Below are positions 53,005 through 61,271 of a stretch of DNA of 64,000 nt, in pieces. The position numbers were made by a program, and so were the translations under genes. Source of the DNA: an uncultured Sphingobacteriales bacterium (GTDB lineage Bacteria; Bacteroidota; Bacteroidia; Chitinophagales; Chitinophagaceae); contig CALKHN010000110.1 in the NCBI GenBank assembly GCA_937991535.1, positions 1 through 64,000 on the forward strand, given 5' to 3'. How positions within the stretch are numbered: the stretch's first letter is position 1; every line of letters begins with the position of its first letter. The notes beneath the pieces were generated by a model, which was given only the letters and a program-made list of their open reading frames with translations, was not told the DNA's origin and did no database searches.

Positions 53005-53874
53005 ATGAAATTCGCACTCCAAAAGTCTCCCATTCCCGAATCCAGAATATTTGTAGCAAAGCAGTTGAAAGAAAAACATTTTGACGCTACCTGGCATGCG
53101 CACAGTGAATACCAGGTGTTTTTGGTTTTAAAAGGAAGCGGTACCCGCTTTATAGGTAATACCGTTCAATCTTTTAATGCAGGAGATCTTACTTTTCTGG
53201 GGCCGGGTTTACCGCATTTATGGCGAAGCGATAGCGTATATTTTGATAAAAGCAGTAAACGCGCAACACTCGGATTGGTTGTTTATTTCCGGGCAGATTT
53301 TATAGGCGATCTGATAGAGAAGGATGAAATGCAGCAGGTCAGGAGCTTGTTTAAAAAGGCAAAAAGGGGCATTGAATATTACGGGCAAACGGTTTCTAAG
53401 CTTAGCAGTATGATGAACGGTATTGTGTCTGCGCATGGCGCAACCAGTCTCATACAATTGCTTCAGATGCTGGAGTTGATGGCGCAAACAAAAGAATACC
53501 GTTTGTTGCACAATGCTGACTACACTTACAAATTAAAAGAATCAGAAACCCGGCGCATCAATCTGGTGATTAATTTCGCAGCACAGCATTTCCGGGAGCG
53601 TATCGAATTGGAATCGGCTGCTGCATTACTCAATATGACGCCTACTTCATTCAGCCGCTATTTCAGGATGAAAACCAGCAAATCGTTTTCCGATTTTATT
53701 ACAGAACTGCGCATCAGGCATGCCTGTAAATTATTGAGTGAAGAGGATGACAAAACCATTAGCCAGGTAAGTTATGAATGCGGGTTCAATACCTTGTCTA
53801 ACTTTAACCGGCAGTTTAAATGGTATATGAAAATGACGCCAAAAACCTATCGCGGAAATTTTTCAACTTTGTAA
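53005..53874 (+). CDS. AraC-family transcriptional regulator with N-terminal cupin
   Basis: A 289-aa protein. Residues 15-90 form a cupin sensor (HAHSEYQVFLVLKGSGTRFI) and residues 190-285 two AraC helix-turn-helices (ESAAALLNMTPTSFSRYF and ISQVSYECGFNTLSNFNRQF). It probably binds a sugar-type inducer and regulates the oxidoreductase and ThuA genes that follow on the same strand (150-200 bp gaps), a typical carbohydrate-catabolic arrangement. Confidence 0.94.
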   Translation: MKFALQKSPIPESRIFVAKQLKEKHFDATWHAHSEYQVFLVLKGSGTRFIGNTVQSFNAGDLTFLGPGLPHLWRSDSVYFDKSSKRATLGLVVYFRADFIGDLIEKDEMQQVRSLFKKAKRGIEYYGQTVSKLSSMMNGIVSAHGATSLIQLLQMLELMAQTKEYRLLHNADYTYKLKESETRRINLVINFAAQHFRERIELESAAALLNMTPTSFSRYFRMKTSKSFSDFITELRIRHACKLLSEEDDKTISQVSYECGFNTLSNFNRQFKWYMKMTPKTYRGNFSTL

Positions 53875-54073
53875 TATTTTTCTTATTTCTCCTTTCTTTT
53901 TGTTTTTTTGGATAAAATACAGTCAGTATTGGACATAATCCAATAAAGCAGCGAAATTCAAATAACTGTAATTTAGTGTGATTGTATTTGGCTCAGATTG
54001 ATATGATGTATTCTCTGGGCATGGAATCTTTCAATGTTCACACGCAATTAATAATTTAATATAATTACAACTT

Positions 54074-55201
54074 ATGTCTTCCCAAAAAGTAAACATCGCC
54101 ATCATAGGTCTTGGCTTTGGTGCAGAATTCATTCCCATATACCAGCGACATCCCAACGCAAACATGTATGCCATTTGCCAGCGCAACAAAGAAAACCTGA
54201 ACAAGACAGGAGACGCTTTCGGTATTGAAAAACGATATACGGATTATGATGAACTGCTGAAAGATCCGTTAATAGACGCAGTGCATATCAATACGCCGAT
54301 TCCTGATCACGCGGCCCAGTCAATAAAAGCGCTAAAGGCTGGTAAACATGTTGCCTGTACTGTTCCTATGGCTACCACTGTGGAGGAGTGCAAACAAATT
54401 GTACAACTGGTAAAAGAAACAGGGCTCACCTATATGATGATGGAGACCGTGGTATATGCCAGGGAATTTTTGTTTATGAAGGAACTGTATGAAAAAGGAG
54501 AACTGGGCAAAATACAATTTCTAAAGGCCAGTCACCAGCAGGATATGGATGGTTGGCCAAACTACTGGCCGGGACTGCCTCCTATGTATTATGCCACGCA
54601 TTGTGTGGGTCCGGTATTGGGATTAACGAGGTCGGAAGCAGCGTATGTATCCTGCTTTGGATCGGGAACCATACGGGAAGAATTGCATGCATTTTATAAT
54701 TCTCCCTATGCTGTCGAAAGCACGCATATTAAATTTAGAAATTCAGATTTAAGTGCTTATGTATACCGTTCTTTATTTGATACAGCACGGCAATACCGCG
54801 AAAGCTTTGAAGTATACGGTTCAAAAAAATCTGTTGAGTGGCCATTGATCGAAGGAAGACCATTAGTGGTGCATACAGCAAAACGTGCGGAGCCCGAAAT
54901 CCCTGAAGAAGTAGAGTCGCCCGATTATGCTCATTTACTGCCTGAGCCTATACAGCGTTTTACTACGGGCGGTGTATACGATACCGATGAACACCAGCAT
55001 CTTTCTTTTTTGCAGGGGGCAGGTCATGGCGGATCACACCCGCACCTGGTGCATGAATTTGTAAGCGCACTTTTAGAAAAAAGAGAACCATTTCCCAATG
55101 CAAGACAGTCAGCAAATATTACCTGCGTCGGCATCCTTGCGCATGAGTCAGCAAAGAAAGGAGGGGAAATTATTAAGCTGCCGGATTTCACCTTGTCATA
55201 A
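54074..55201 (+). CDS. Gfo/Idh/MocA-family oxidoreductase
   Basis: A 375-aa NAD(P)-dependent oxidoreductase. The Rossmann N-terminus (VNIAIIGLGFGAEFIPIYQRH) carries the GxGxxx nucleotide loop; AVHINTPIPDHAAQSIKALKAG and CTVPMATTVEECKQIV are the family's EKP-region equivalent, although the Lys is not in the usual EKP order. The second half is the alpha/beta dimer domain. Substrate is probably a sugar or sugar derivative. It is followed by the giant ThuA/dehydrogenase lipoprotein. Confidence 0.92.
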   Translation: MSSQKVNIAIIGLGFGAEFIPIYQRHPNANMYAICQRNKENLNKTGDAFGIEKRYTDYDELLKDPLIDAVHINTPIPDHAAQSIKALKAGKHVACTVPMATTVEECKQIVQLVKETGLTYMMMETVVYAREFLFMKELYEKGELGKIQFLKASHQQDMDGWPNYWPGLPPMYYATHCVGPVLGLTRSEAAYVSCFGSGTIREELHAFYNSPYAVESTHIKFRNSDLSAYVYRSLFDTARQYRESFEVYGSKKSVEWPLIEGRPLVVHTAKRAEPEIPEEVESPDYAHLLPEPIQRFTTGGVYDTDEHQHLSFLQGAGHGGSHPHLVHEFVSALLEKREPFPNARQSANITCVGILAHESAKKGGEIIKLPDFTLS

Positions 55202-55300
55202 ACCACCGATAACGAGAACGCTTTTGCACATCAGCTAATTCCTATTTCTGCAATTCCGGTTAAGGATGCAGCAACTGCTCAAACAAAAAAATGTGGACAA

Positions 55301-58300
55301 ATGAAACGCAATATCCTTTTATCCCTGCTTTGCTTCTTTTCTTTAACCGTACTGTTCCATTCCTGCAAACAACAGGAAAAAGATGATAAGCCCCGGCGGT
55401 TGGAAATATTATTCCTTGGCCATAAAAGCAAGCATCATGATTCGGAGAAGCTGGCTGAACTGCTTTCGCAGGAATATTTCAAAAAGGGTATAAATATTAC
55501 GTATACAACAAATCCTGATGATCTTTTGCGCGAAGATCTGCAATTATACGATGGATTGCTGTTGTATGCCAATCATGATAGTATTACTGCGCCACAGGAA
55601 AAAGCGCTGCTGGAATATGTGCGTTCGGGGAAAGGATTTATTCCCATCCATTGCGCATCCTGGTGCTTCCGCAATTCTCCTGAGGTGGTAGAGATGATCG
55701 GAGGCCAATTTAAAACACATCAATACGATTCCTTTACTGCTGTTATCGTAAAGCCTGATCATCCTGTGTTGAAAGATGTGCCGGCTTTTTCTACGGAGGA
55801 TGAAACCTATGTGCACGACAAACTCAGCAAAAATATAGAAGTACTTACAGAACGGGTAGAGGGCGATCACCACGAGCCGTATACATGGATACGCAATTAT
55901 GGCGATGGCAGGGTTTTTTACACCGCTTACGGGCATGATGAAAAAACATGGACGAACCCCGGCTTTTTGAAGTTAGTATACAACGGTATCATGTGGGCTG
56001 TGGGTGATCATGCAAAGTCGCTGGCTGAACAATTTGATACACCCAGTCCGAAGTATACAGATGCGCGGATGCCCAATTATGAAAAACGTGATCCACCTCC
56101 GCAGTTCCAGGAACCATTATCGCCGGAACAATCCATGAAATTGATACAGGTGCCGGTAGGCTTTGAAATAAAACTTTTTGCCGCTGAGCCCGATATCAAC
56201 AAGCCCATACACATGAACTGGGATGAAAAGGGCCGACTGTGGATTGCGGAAACCATAGACTATCCCAATATGGTACGCGACAATAAAGAAGAAGGGAAAG
56301 ACATGATCAAGATACTGGAAGATACGGATGGAGACGGTAAGGCGGATAAATTTACAGTGTTTGCCGATAAGCTCAATATACCTACCAGCTTTGCTTTTAT
56401 TAACGGTGGGATAGTGGTGGCACAGGCTCCTGATTTTTTATTTTTGAAAGATACTGATGGTGATGATAAAGCGGATGTGCGGGAAAAGCTCATTTCAGGA
56501 TGGGGTACATTTGATACGCATGCCGGACCTTCCAATTTTCGTTACGGCCCCGACAACACGATATGGGGCACGGTTGGTTATTCCGGCTTTAAAGGAGTAA
56601 TAGGCGATAGTAAAGATACAATACGTTTTAGCCAGGGCTTATATCATTTTACTGCCGATGGAAAACAGCTGGAGTTTCTGGGTAACACTTCCAACAATAC
56701 CTGGGGGTTAGGCTTTTCGGAAGATTTTGATGCGTTTATATCAACCGCTAACAATACACACAGTGCTGCGTACACTATTCCCAAACGTTATTTCGAAATG
56801 TCGGGTCAGGGCGGTGAAACGGGCATAGATAAAATTGAAAGTCATTACACGATGCACGTAGTAACCAGGAATCTGCGACAGGTTGATGTGCACAATGGTT
56901 TTACAGCTGCAGCCGGCCATAGTTTATATACGGCACGTAATTATCCAAAGGAATTCTGGAACAGGATTGCCTTTGTAAGCGAGCCCACCGGCAGGGTTAT
57001 TCATCGCAACATTATTGAACCCAACGGATCTTCTTTTAAAGAAGGTGAAGACGGGTGGAACTTTGTGGCAAGCGCCGACGACTGGTTTGGACCTGTGCAG
57101 GCAGATGTTGGCCCTGATGGAAATGTATGGATAGCAGACTGGTATAATTTTATTATCCAGCATAACCCTACCCCACAGGGATATGAAACGGGCAAAGGAA
57201 ATGCCTATATCAATCCGATCAGGGATTCACTTCGCGGGCGCATCTATAGTATTCGTTATAAGAAATCGGATGGAAAGAAAATATCTTCCCTCGATAAAAA
57301 TGATCCTGATGAACTGATCGAAGCGCTCAGCAGTTCTAATATGTTCTGGCGCACTACGGCCCAGCGCTTGCTGGTTGAAGCAGGCGATAAAAAGGTAATG
57401 GATAAATTGTATAAGATTATACAAAATGTTTCGGTTGATGAGATCGGTTTAAATGCACCTGCAGTGCATGCATTATGGACATTGCAGGGGCTGAAGGCCT
57501 TTACCGGTGATAATAAGGAAGCCCTGAATGTTGCCATGGGTGCATTAAAGCACCCTTCGGCAGGCGTGCGCAGAGCTGCCATACAGGTGTTGCCTGCAAC
57601 GGAAGAAGTTTCGAAAGCCATAATGGATGCTGGTATATTAGAAGATAAAGATTTGCGCGTTGTATTGGCGGCTGTATTAAAAACATGCGACCTTCCTCCC
57701 TCGGAAATATTGGGACAAACCTTGTTTAAACTGGCCAGTAAAGAGGGGGGAAGCGCCGAAGACAAATGGATCCAAAAGGCATTGTTTATCGCATCGGGTA
57801 TACAACAACAGGGTTTTGAAAAAGCATTTACGGCCAGCGGTATCAGCGAAGACGTGGAACTGGGCAAAGCGGGGCTGATCCATCGCATTATGCTGCGTTC
57901 AAAGTTAAATGTGCTCCCGCTCCCTCAAAATACATACATCAGACCCGACCTGTTACCAGATATGACAGGAAGAGAATTGTTTTTCACTGCAAATGTAGAC
58001 TTAAACAACAAAGATCGTAAGAACGGAGTAGTTGTAGCTCAGGGCAATAAAGCCAATGGATATGCAGTGTATGTTGATAAAGCTAAGAAATTGCATTTCC
58101 AGGTTAATCAGAATAATCAGTCCTTTCACATACAATCCCGGGATAGTATTGCGGATACCTTTTCTGTAACTGCCAAACTTTTAAAAGGAGGCGTAATGGA
58201 ATTGCTTGTAGATGATAAAAAAATTGCTACCGGCAAAGCAAAAGGATTGTTCACGATGCCCTTGCGTGATGCCGGTATTCGCATTGCAAATGATTACTGG

Positions 58301-58798
58301 AGTAGTGGCGTTAAAAAGGCAGGTAATTATGACGACAGCGCAAGAAATATAGGCAGGGTGTTTGACGCACGTATGGAAACCCTGCTTGCCGAATCGCAAC
58401 AGGCTGACCTGGGTAAGCCCGACCAGGTAATTATAATGAAAACAGTGCAGAATCAAATGAAATTTGAGCAAACAAAGATTACTGCCAAAGCGGGAACGAT
58501 ACTTGAAATTGTGCTTACCAATATTGATTTTATGCAGCACAATTTGCTGGTATTAAAACCTGGCAGCATGGAAAGGGTGGGAGCGGCAGCAGATAAGCTC
58601 GCGCAGGTGCCCGAAGGCGTTAGTATGCAGTATATTCCTTCTGTTCCGGATGTTTTATTTGCAACGCCATTGGTTAACCCTGATCAGCAGTTCAGTTTAA
58701 AATTCCGTGTGCCCGATATTCCGGGCGAGTATCCCTATATCTGTTCTTATCCGGGTCATTGGCGGATAATGAATGGCGTGCTTACAGTGGAGAGATAA
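55301..58798 (+). CDS. Multidomain lipoprotein: ThuA, PVC-type dehydrogenase, HEAT, cupredoxin
   Basis: A 1165-aa lipoprotein (lipobox around LFHSCKQQ, Cys22). Domain order: ThuA-like trehalose-utilisation domain (residues 35-245), PVC-type membrane-bound sugar dehydrogenase beta-propeller (about 270-640, FEIKLFAAEPDINKPIHMNW, DTDGDGKADKF), HEAT-like repeats (650-850), a LamG-like part, and a C-terminal azurin-type cupredoxin (1040-1165) with His, Cys, His, Met ligands in MQHN and CSYPGHWRIM. Typical versions end in haem c; here copper replaces it. Predicted surface or periplasmic sugar oxidation with electron transfer. Confidence 0.92.
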   Translation: MKRNILLSLLCFFSLTVLFHSCKQQEKDDKPRRLEILFLGHKSKHHDSEKLAELLSQEYFKKGINITYTTNPDDLLREDLQLYDGLLLYANHDSITAPQEKALLEYVRSGKGFIPIHCASWCFRNSPEVVEMIGGQFKTHQYDSFTAVIVKPDHPVLKDVPAFSTEDETYVHDKLSKNIEVLTERVEGDHHEPYTWIRNYGDGRVFYTAYGHDEKTWTNPGFLKLVYNGIMWAVGDHAKSLAEQFDTPSPKYTDARMPNYEKRDPPPQFQEPLSPEQSMKLIQVPVGFEIKLFAAEPDINKPIHMNWDEKGRLWIAETIDYPNMVRDNKEEGKDMIKILEDTDGDGKADKFTVFADKLNIPTSFAFINGGIVVAQAPDFLFLKDTDGDDKADVREKLISGWGTFDTHAGPSNFRYGPDNTIWGTVGYSGFKGVIGDSKDTIRFSQGLYHFTADGKQLEFLGNTSNNTWGLGFSEDFDAFISTANNTHSAAYTIPKRYFEMSGQGGETGIDKIESHYTMHVVTRNLRQVDVHNGFTAAAGHSLYTARNYPKEFWNRIAFVSEPTGRVIHRNIIEPNGSSFKEGEDGWNFVASADDWFGPVQADVGPDGNVWIADWYNFIIQHNPTPQGYETGKGNAYINPIRDSLRGRIYSIRYKKSDGKKISSLDKNDPDELIEALSSSNMFWRTTAQRLLVEAGDKKVMDKLYKIIQNVSVDEIGLNAPAVHALWTLQGLKAFTGDNKEALNVAMGALKHPSAGVRRAAIQVLPATEEVSKAIMDAGILEDKDLRVVLAAVLKTCDLPPSEILGQTLFKLASKEGGSAEDKWIQKALFIASGIQQQGFEKAFTASGISEDVELGKAGLIHRIMLRSKLNVLPLPQNTYIRPDLLPDMTGRELFFTANVDLNNKDRKNGVVVAQGNKANGYAVYVDKAKKLHFQVNQNNQSFHIQSRDSIADTFSVTAKLLKGGVMELLVDDKKIATGKAKGLFTMPLRDAGIRIANDYWSSGVKKAGNYDDSARNIGRVFDARMETLLAESQQADLGKPDQVIIMKTVQNQMKFEQTKITAKAGTILEIVLTNIDFMQHNLLVLKPGSMERVGAAADKLAQVPEGVSMQYIPSVPDVLFATPLVNPDQQFSLKFRVPDIPGEYPYICSYPGHWRIMNGVLTVER

Positions 58799-58829
58799 AA
58801 ATAAAAGTAGTTTTACATTGCGCTGAATA

Positions 58830-58866
58830 CAACTACCCGCATTTGATTGTTGAATGCGGGTAGTTG
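58830..58866. terminator. Terminator after the ThuA/dehydrogenase gene
   Basis: A 14-bp perfect stem (CAACTACCCGCATT and its complement) with a 9-base loop, followed by TTTT on the plus strand, 32 bases after the stop. Confidence 0.88.
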
Positions 58867-59165
58867 TTTTATGAGACACTCCGCGAAAGATTTTTTCGGG
58901 TTAGCAAATCAGTAGCTAATATTCGAAAGATTTCATATTCCTTTGACCACAGGTACGCGATGATTTGGACGTGGTGGATTATATAAAAGGGAAGAGATAA
59001 ACCTGTTGCGGCTTCTTTTGAATAAAAGCCAGCAATCATTAAATTAAATAAACCTGATATGAAAAGAAATGAATGCCGCGTATTGCAGATGTATGCCATA
59101 TGCCAAAGTTCTTGCCGAGCAATACGGGTTTCTAAAGTAAATGTTCTATTGTCGTTATGCTGATA
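58867..59165. other. Interval without a supported gene
   Basis: A 76-codon minus-strand frame (58869-59099) has poor codon and residue composition. A 37-codon plus frame at 59057 precedes the next hairpin but is unconvincing. Confidence 0.35.
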
Positions 59166-59193
59166 AAGGGCTGCTTTTAAATGGCAGCTCTTT
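59166..59193. terminator. Hairpin between interval and sigma factor gene
   Basis: AGGGCTGC and GCAGCTCT (one G-U pair) close a 9-base loop, with A run before and T run after: a bidirectional terminator 40 bases from the sigma factor stop. Confidence 0.75.
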
Positions 59194-59232
59194 TCTTTAA
59201 AATAAATATTTCATTTGTGGATATCCGTTTGC

Positions 59233-59838
59233 TTAAAGTTGGGTGATGGGAAATTCGAGGTAGGATGGCAGGATGGTACTCATCTTTTTAACGGCAATGG
59301 CTAACTGATTGCGTACAGTAAGTTCCGAAATGTTTAAAATCGCCGCTACTTCTTTGTACTTCAGTCCGTCTTCCTTTACCAGTTGCAAAATCATCCTGCA
59401 TTTGGGTGGTAAGTCATCTATAGCCATTCTGATCTTTTTAACAATATCAGATGAAATGCACAATTCTTCAGGCGTGTTAAGATCAATAGCTGTTTCGAGG
59501 TGCATGGTATCCAGACTTATCTCTGGATTTTTATAATGGCGGGTAATATAATTAAGGGAAAGATTTTTGGTAATGATATAAAGATAAACCCTTAGGTTTT
59601 CAATTTCGGTTAACCGGTCTCTCATTTGCCATACCTTGATAAATACATCGGAAACAATTTCTTCCGATACTTCTTTTGACTTTACAAACGCATACGCCGT
59701 TCGGTTTAGTTTGTAAAAAAACAGGTCATACAACTGCCGGTATGCTTTCATATCGTCATACAACGCAATCCGTTTCTGCAGTTCTGGTATTTTAACAAGC
59801 CAATCCAAATTGTGGTAATCTGGTAGTGAAGGTACCAC
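59233..59838 (-). CDS. ECF-type RNA polymerase sigma factor
   Basis: A 201-aa sigma factor. Region 2 shows LYDLFFYKLNRTAYAFVKSK and EEIVSDVFIKVWQMRDRL; region 4 shows LPPKCRMILQLVKEDGLKYK and EVAAILNISELTVRNQLAIA. This is the Bacteroidota FecI-like class that works with FecR anti-sigma proteins and STN-bearing TonB receptors, both present next door. It is divergent from FecR rather than in one operon. Confidence 0.95.
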   Translation of the reverse strand: MVPSLPDYHNLDWLVKIPELQKRIALYDDMKAYRQLYDLFFYKLNRTAYAFVKSKEVSEEIVSDVFIKVWQMRDRLTEIENLRVYLYIITKNLSLNYITRHYKNPEISLDTMHLETAIDLNTPEELCISSDIVKKIRMAIDDLPPKCRMILQLVKEDGLKYKEVAAILNISELTVRNQLAIAVKKMSTILPSYLEFPITQL

Positions 59839-59953
59839 TTTTTTTAAAACGTGAATTTCGGTACTGACATAAAAAGGATTACGGAGAAAATATTTTTTTC
59901 TCTTTGGTACATTTCAATTATAAACATTGTCCTTATACTACAGGTACTTTTTT

Positions 59954-61069
59954 ATGCAGGAAGAAAAATTCTGGTTGTTGTTAAGTTTAAAGCTTTCGGG
60001 TGAGGCCACTTTGGCAGAGCTTGAAGCATTGGAGGCCATTTTGCTGGAAAATCCTAAATGGGGTTTGCAGGTAGAAATGCTAAGCCAGGTTTGGAAAGAA
60101 AATAAGCAGCAGGAGAACGATACCGACCTTTTCTTCAACAAGCACCTGCAACGATTGAGCAATTGCCCGGATGATTCAAAAGATCAGATTTATATTCGGC
60201 AACCCGTGTTATACCCCACAGAGACAAAGGCGGAAAAACAAAAAGGATTTAAATGGCTCTGGCTTACCTCGTCTGCTGTAGCATCTCTTCTGGTTTTTTT
60301 TATTGTTTTTTATAAATGGGAAAGCAACGCAGATAAAAAAAAAGAACAGGCAATGGCTCAAAACACAGTGAGTACCAGGCGTGGTTCTAAGTCTAAAATT
60401 CAACTCCCCGATGGCACAATGGTTTGGCTGAACGCTGATAGTAAAGTTGTATACGATGAAAATTTCAGGGGCGATTTTCGCGAAGTGCATTTGGAAGGAG
60501 AAGCGTTTTTTGATGTTGTAAAAGATAAAGCCCGCCCGTTCATCATACATACCAAAACAATTGATATAAAAGTATTAGGTACGGCCTTTAACGTAAGGGC
60601 ATATGAAACGGAAAAAAATACAGAGACCGCTCTTTTCAGAGGTGAAGTAGAAGTGACCCTCCACAGCAACCCTGAAAAAAGAATTGTGCTGAAGCCTAAT
60701 GAAAAACTCCTGGTGAACAATAAAGTTCCGCCATCAATTGCTGGTAGCAACAAAAAAAAGGGAAAGCTGCATGTAGCAGAACCCAATATAACGATAGGCA
60801 ACGTGCACTTTGAAGACAAAGACAGCAGCGCCCTGGAAACTTTATGGATCAAAAATAAACTCGTGTTTGATGCAGAAAGCCTGGAACAGGTGGCTCAGAA
60901 AATTGAAAGATGGTACGATGCAAAAGTGATCATTAACAATAATGAACTAAAGCATATGGCATACAGCGGCATTTTTGATAGTGAAAGCGTTGAACAGGTT
61001 ATTGAAGCATTGCACATTACCGGCAATTTCAATTATAAGATCACGAAAAATGTTGTTACCATATGGTAA
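59954..61069 (+). CDS. FecR-family anti-sigma factor
   Basis: A 371-aa protein from MQEEKFWLLLSLKLS; nine extra codons upstream are less likely. N-terminal anti-sigma helices (residues 1-75), one membrane helix near 100-120 (SSAVASLLVFFIVFY), then the FecR domain (TRRGSKSKIQLPDGTMVWLN, VHLEGEAFFDV, VLGTAFNVRAY) and a DUF4974 C-terminal domain (LEQVAQKIERWYDAKVII). It transmits the receptor signal to the sigma factor encoded divergently upstream. The SusC gene follows after 200 bases. Confidence 0.95.
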   Translation: MQEEKFWLLLSLKLSGEATLAELEALEAILLENPKWGLQVEMLSQVWKENKQQENDTDLFFNKHLQRLSNCPDDSKDQIYIRQPVLYPTETKAEKQKGFKWLWLTSSAVASLLVFFIVFYKWESNADKKKEQAMAQNTVSTRRGSKSKIQLPDGTMVWLNADSKVVYDENFRGDFREVHLEGEAFFDVVKDKARPFIIHTKTIDIKVLGTAFNVRAYETEKNTETALFRGEVEVTLHSNPEKRIVLKPNEKLLVNNKVPPSIAGSNKKKGKLHVAEPNITIGNVHFEDKDSSALETLWIKNKLVFDAESLEQVAQKIERWYDAKVIINNNELKHMAYSGIFDSESVEQVIEALHITGNFNYKITKNVVTIW

Positions 61070-61271
61070 ACTGCCTGCACCGATATTAAAACCGCGTCCA
61101 TTTAAAATACGCATAAACCATATTTATAACCAAAAAAACTGTCTGCGAATGAATAAATGACCTCAATTTTTTAAAATAAGAAGCGGAGAATGATTACGGC
61201 ATCCTCCGCCATGCTTAAAGACAAAACTACCCTTAGCGGGGTAGCTATCATCATTAAATCAAAACCAAGAT

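Noticed and set aside
58869..59099. Minus-strand frame of 76 codons
   Set aside because: Unusual composition, sits between two terminators, and has no recognisable family.
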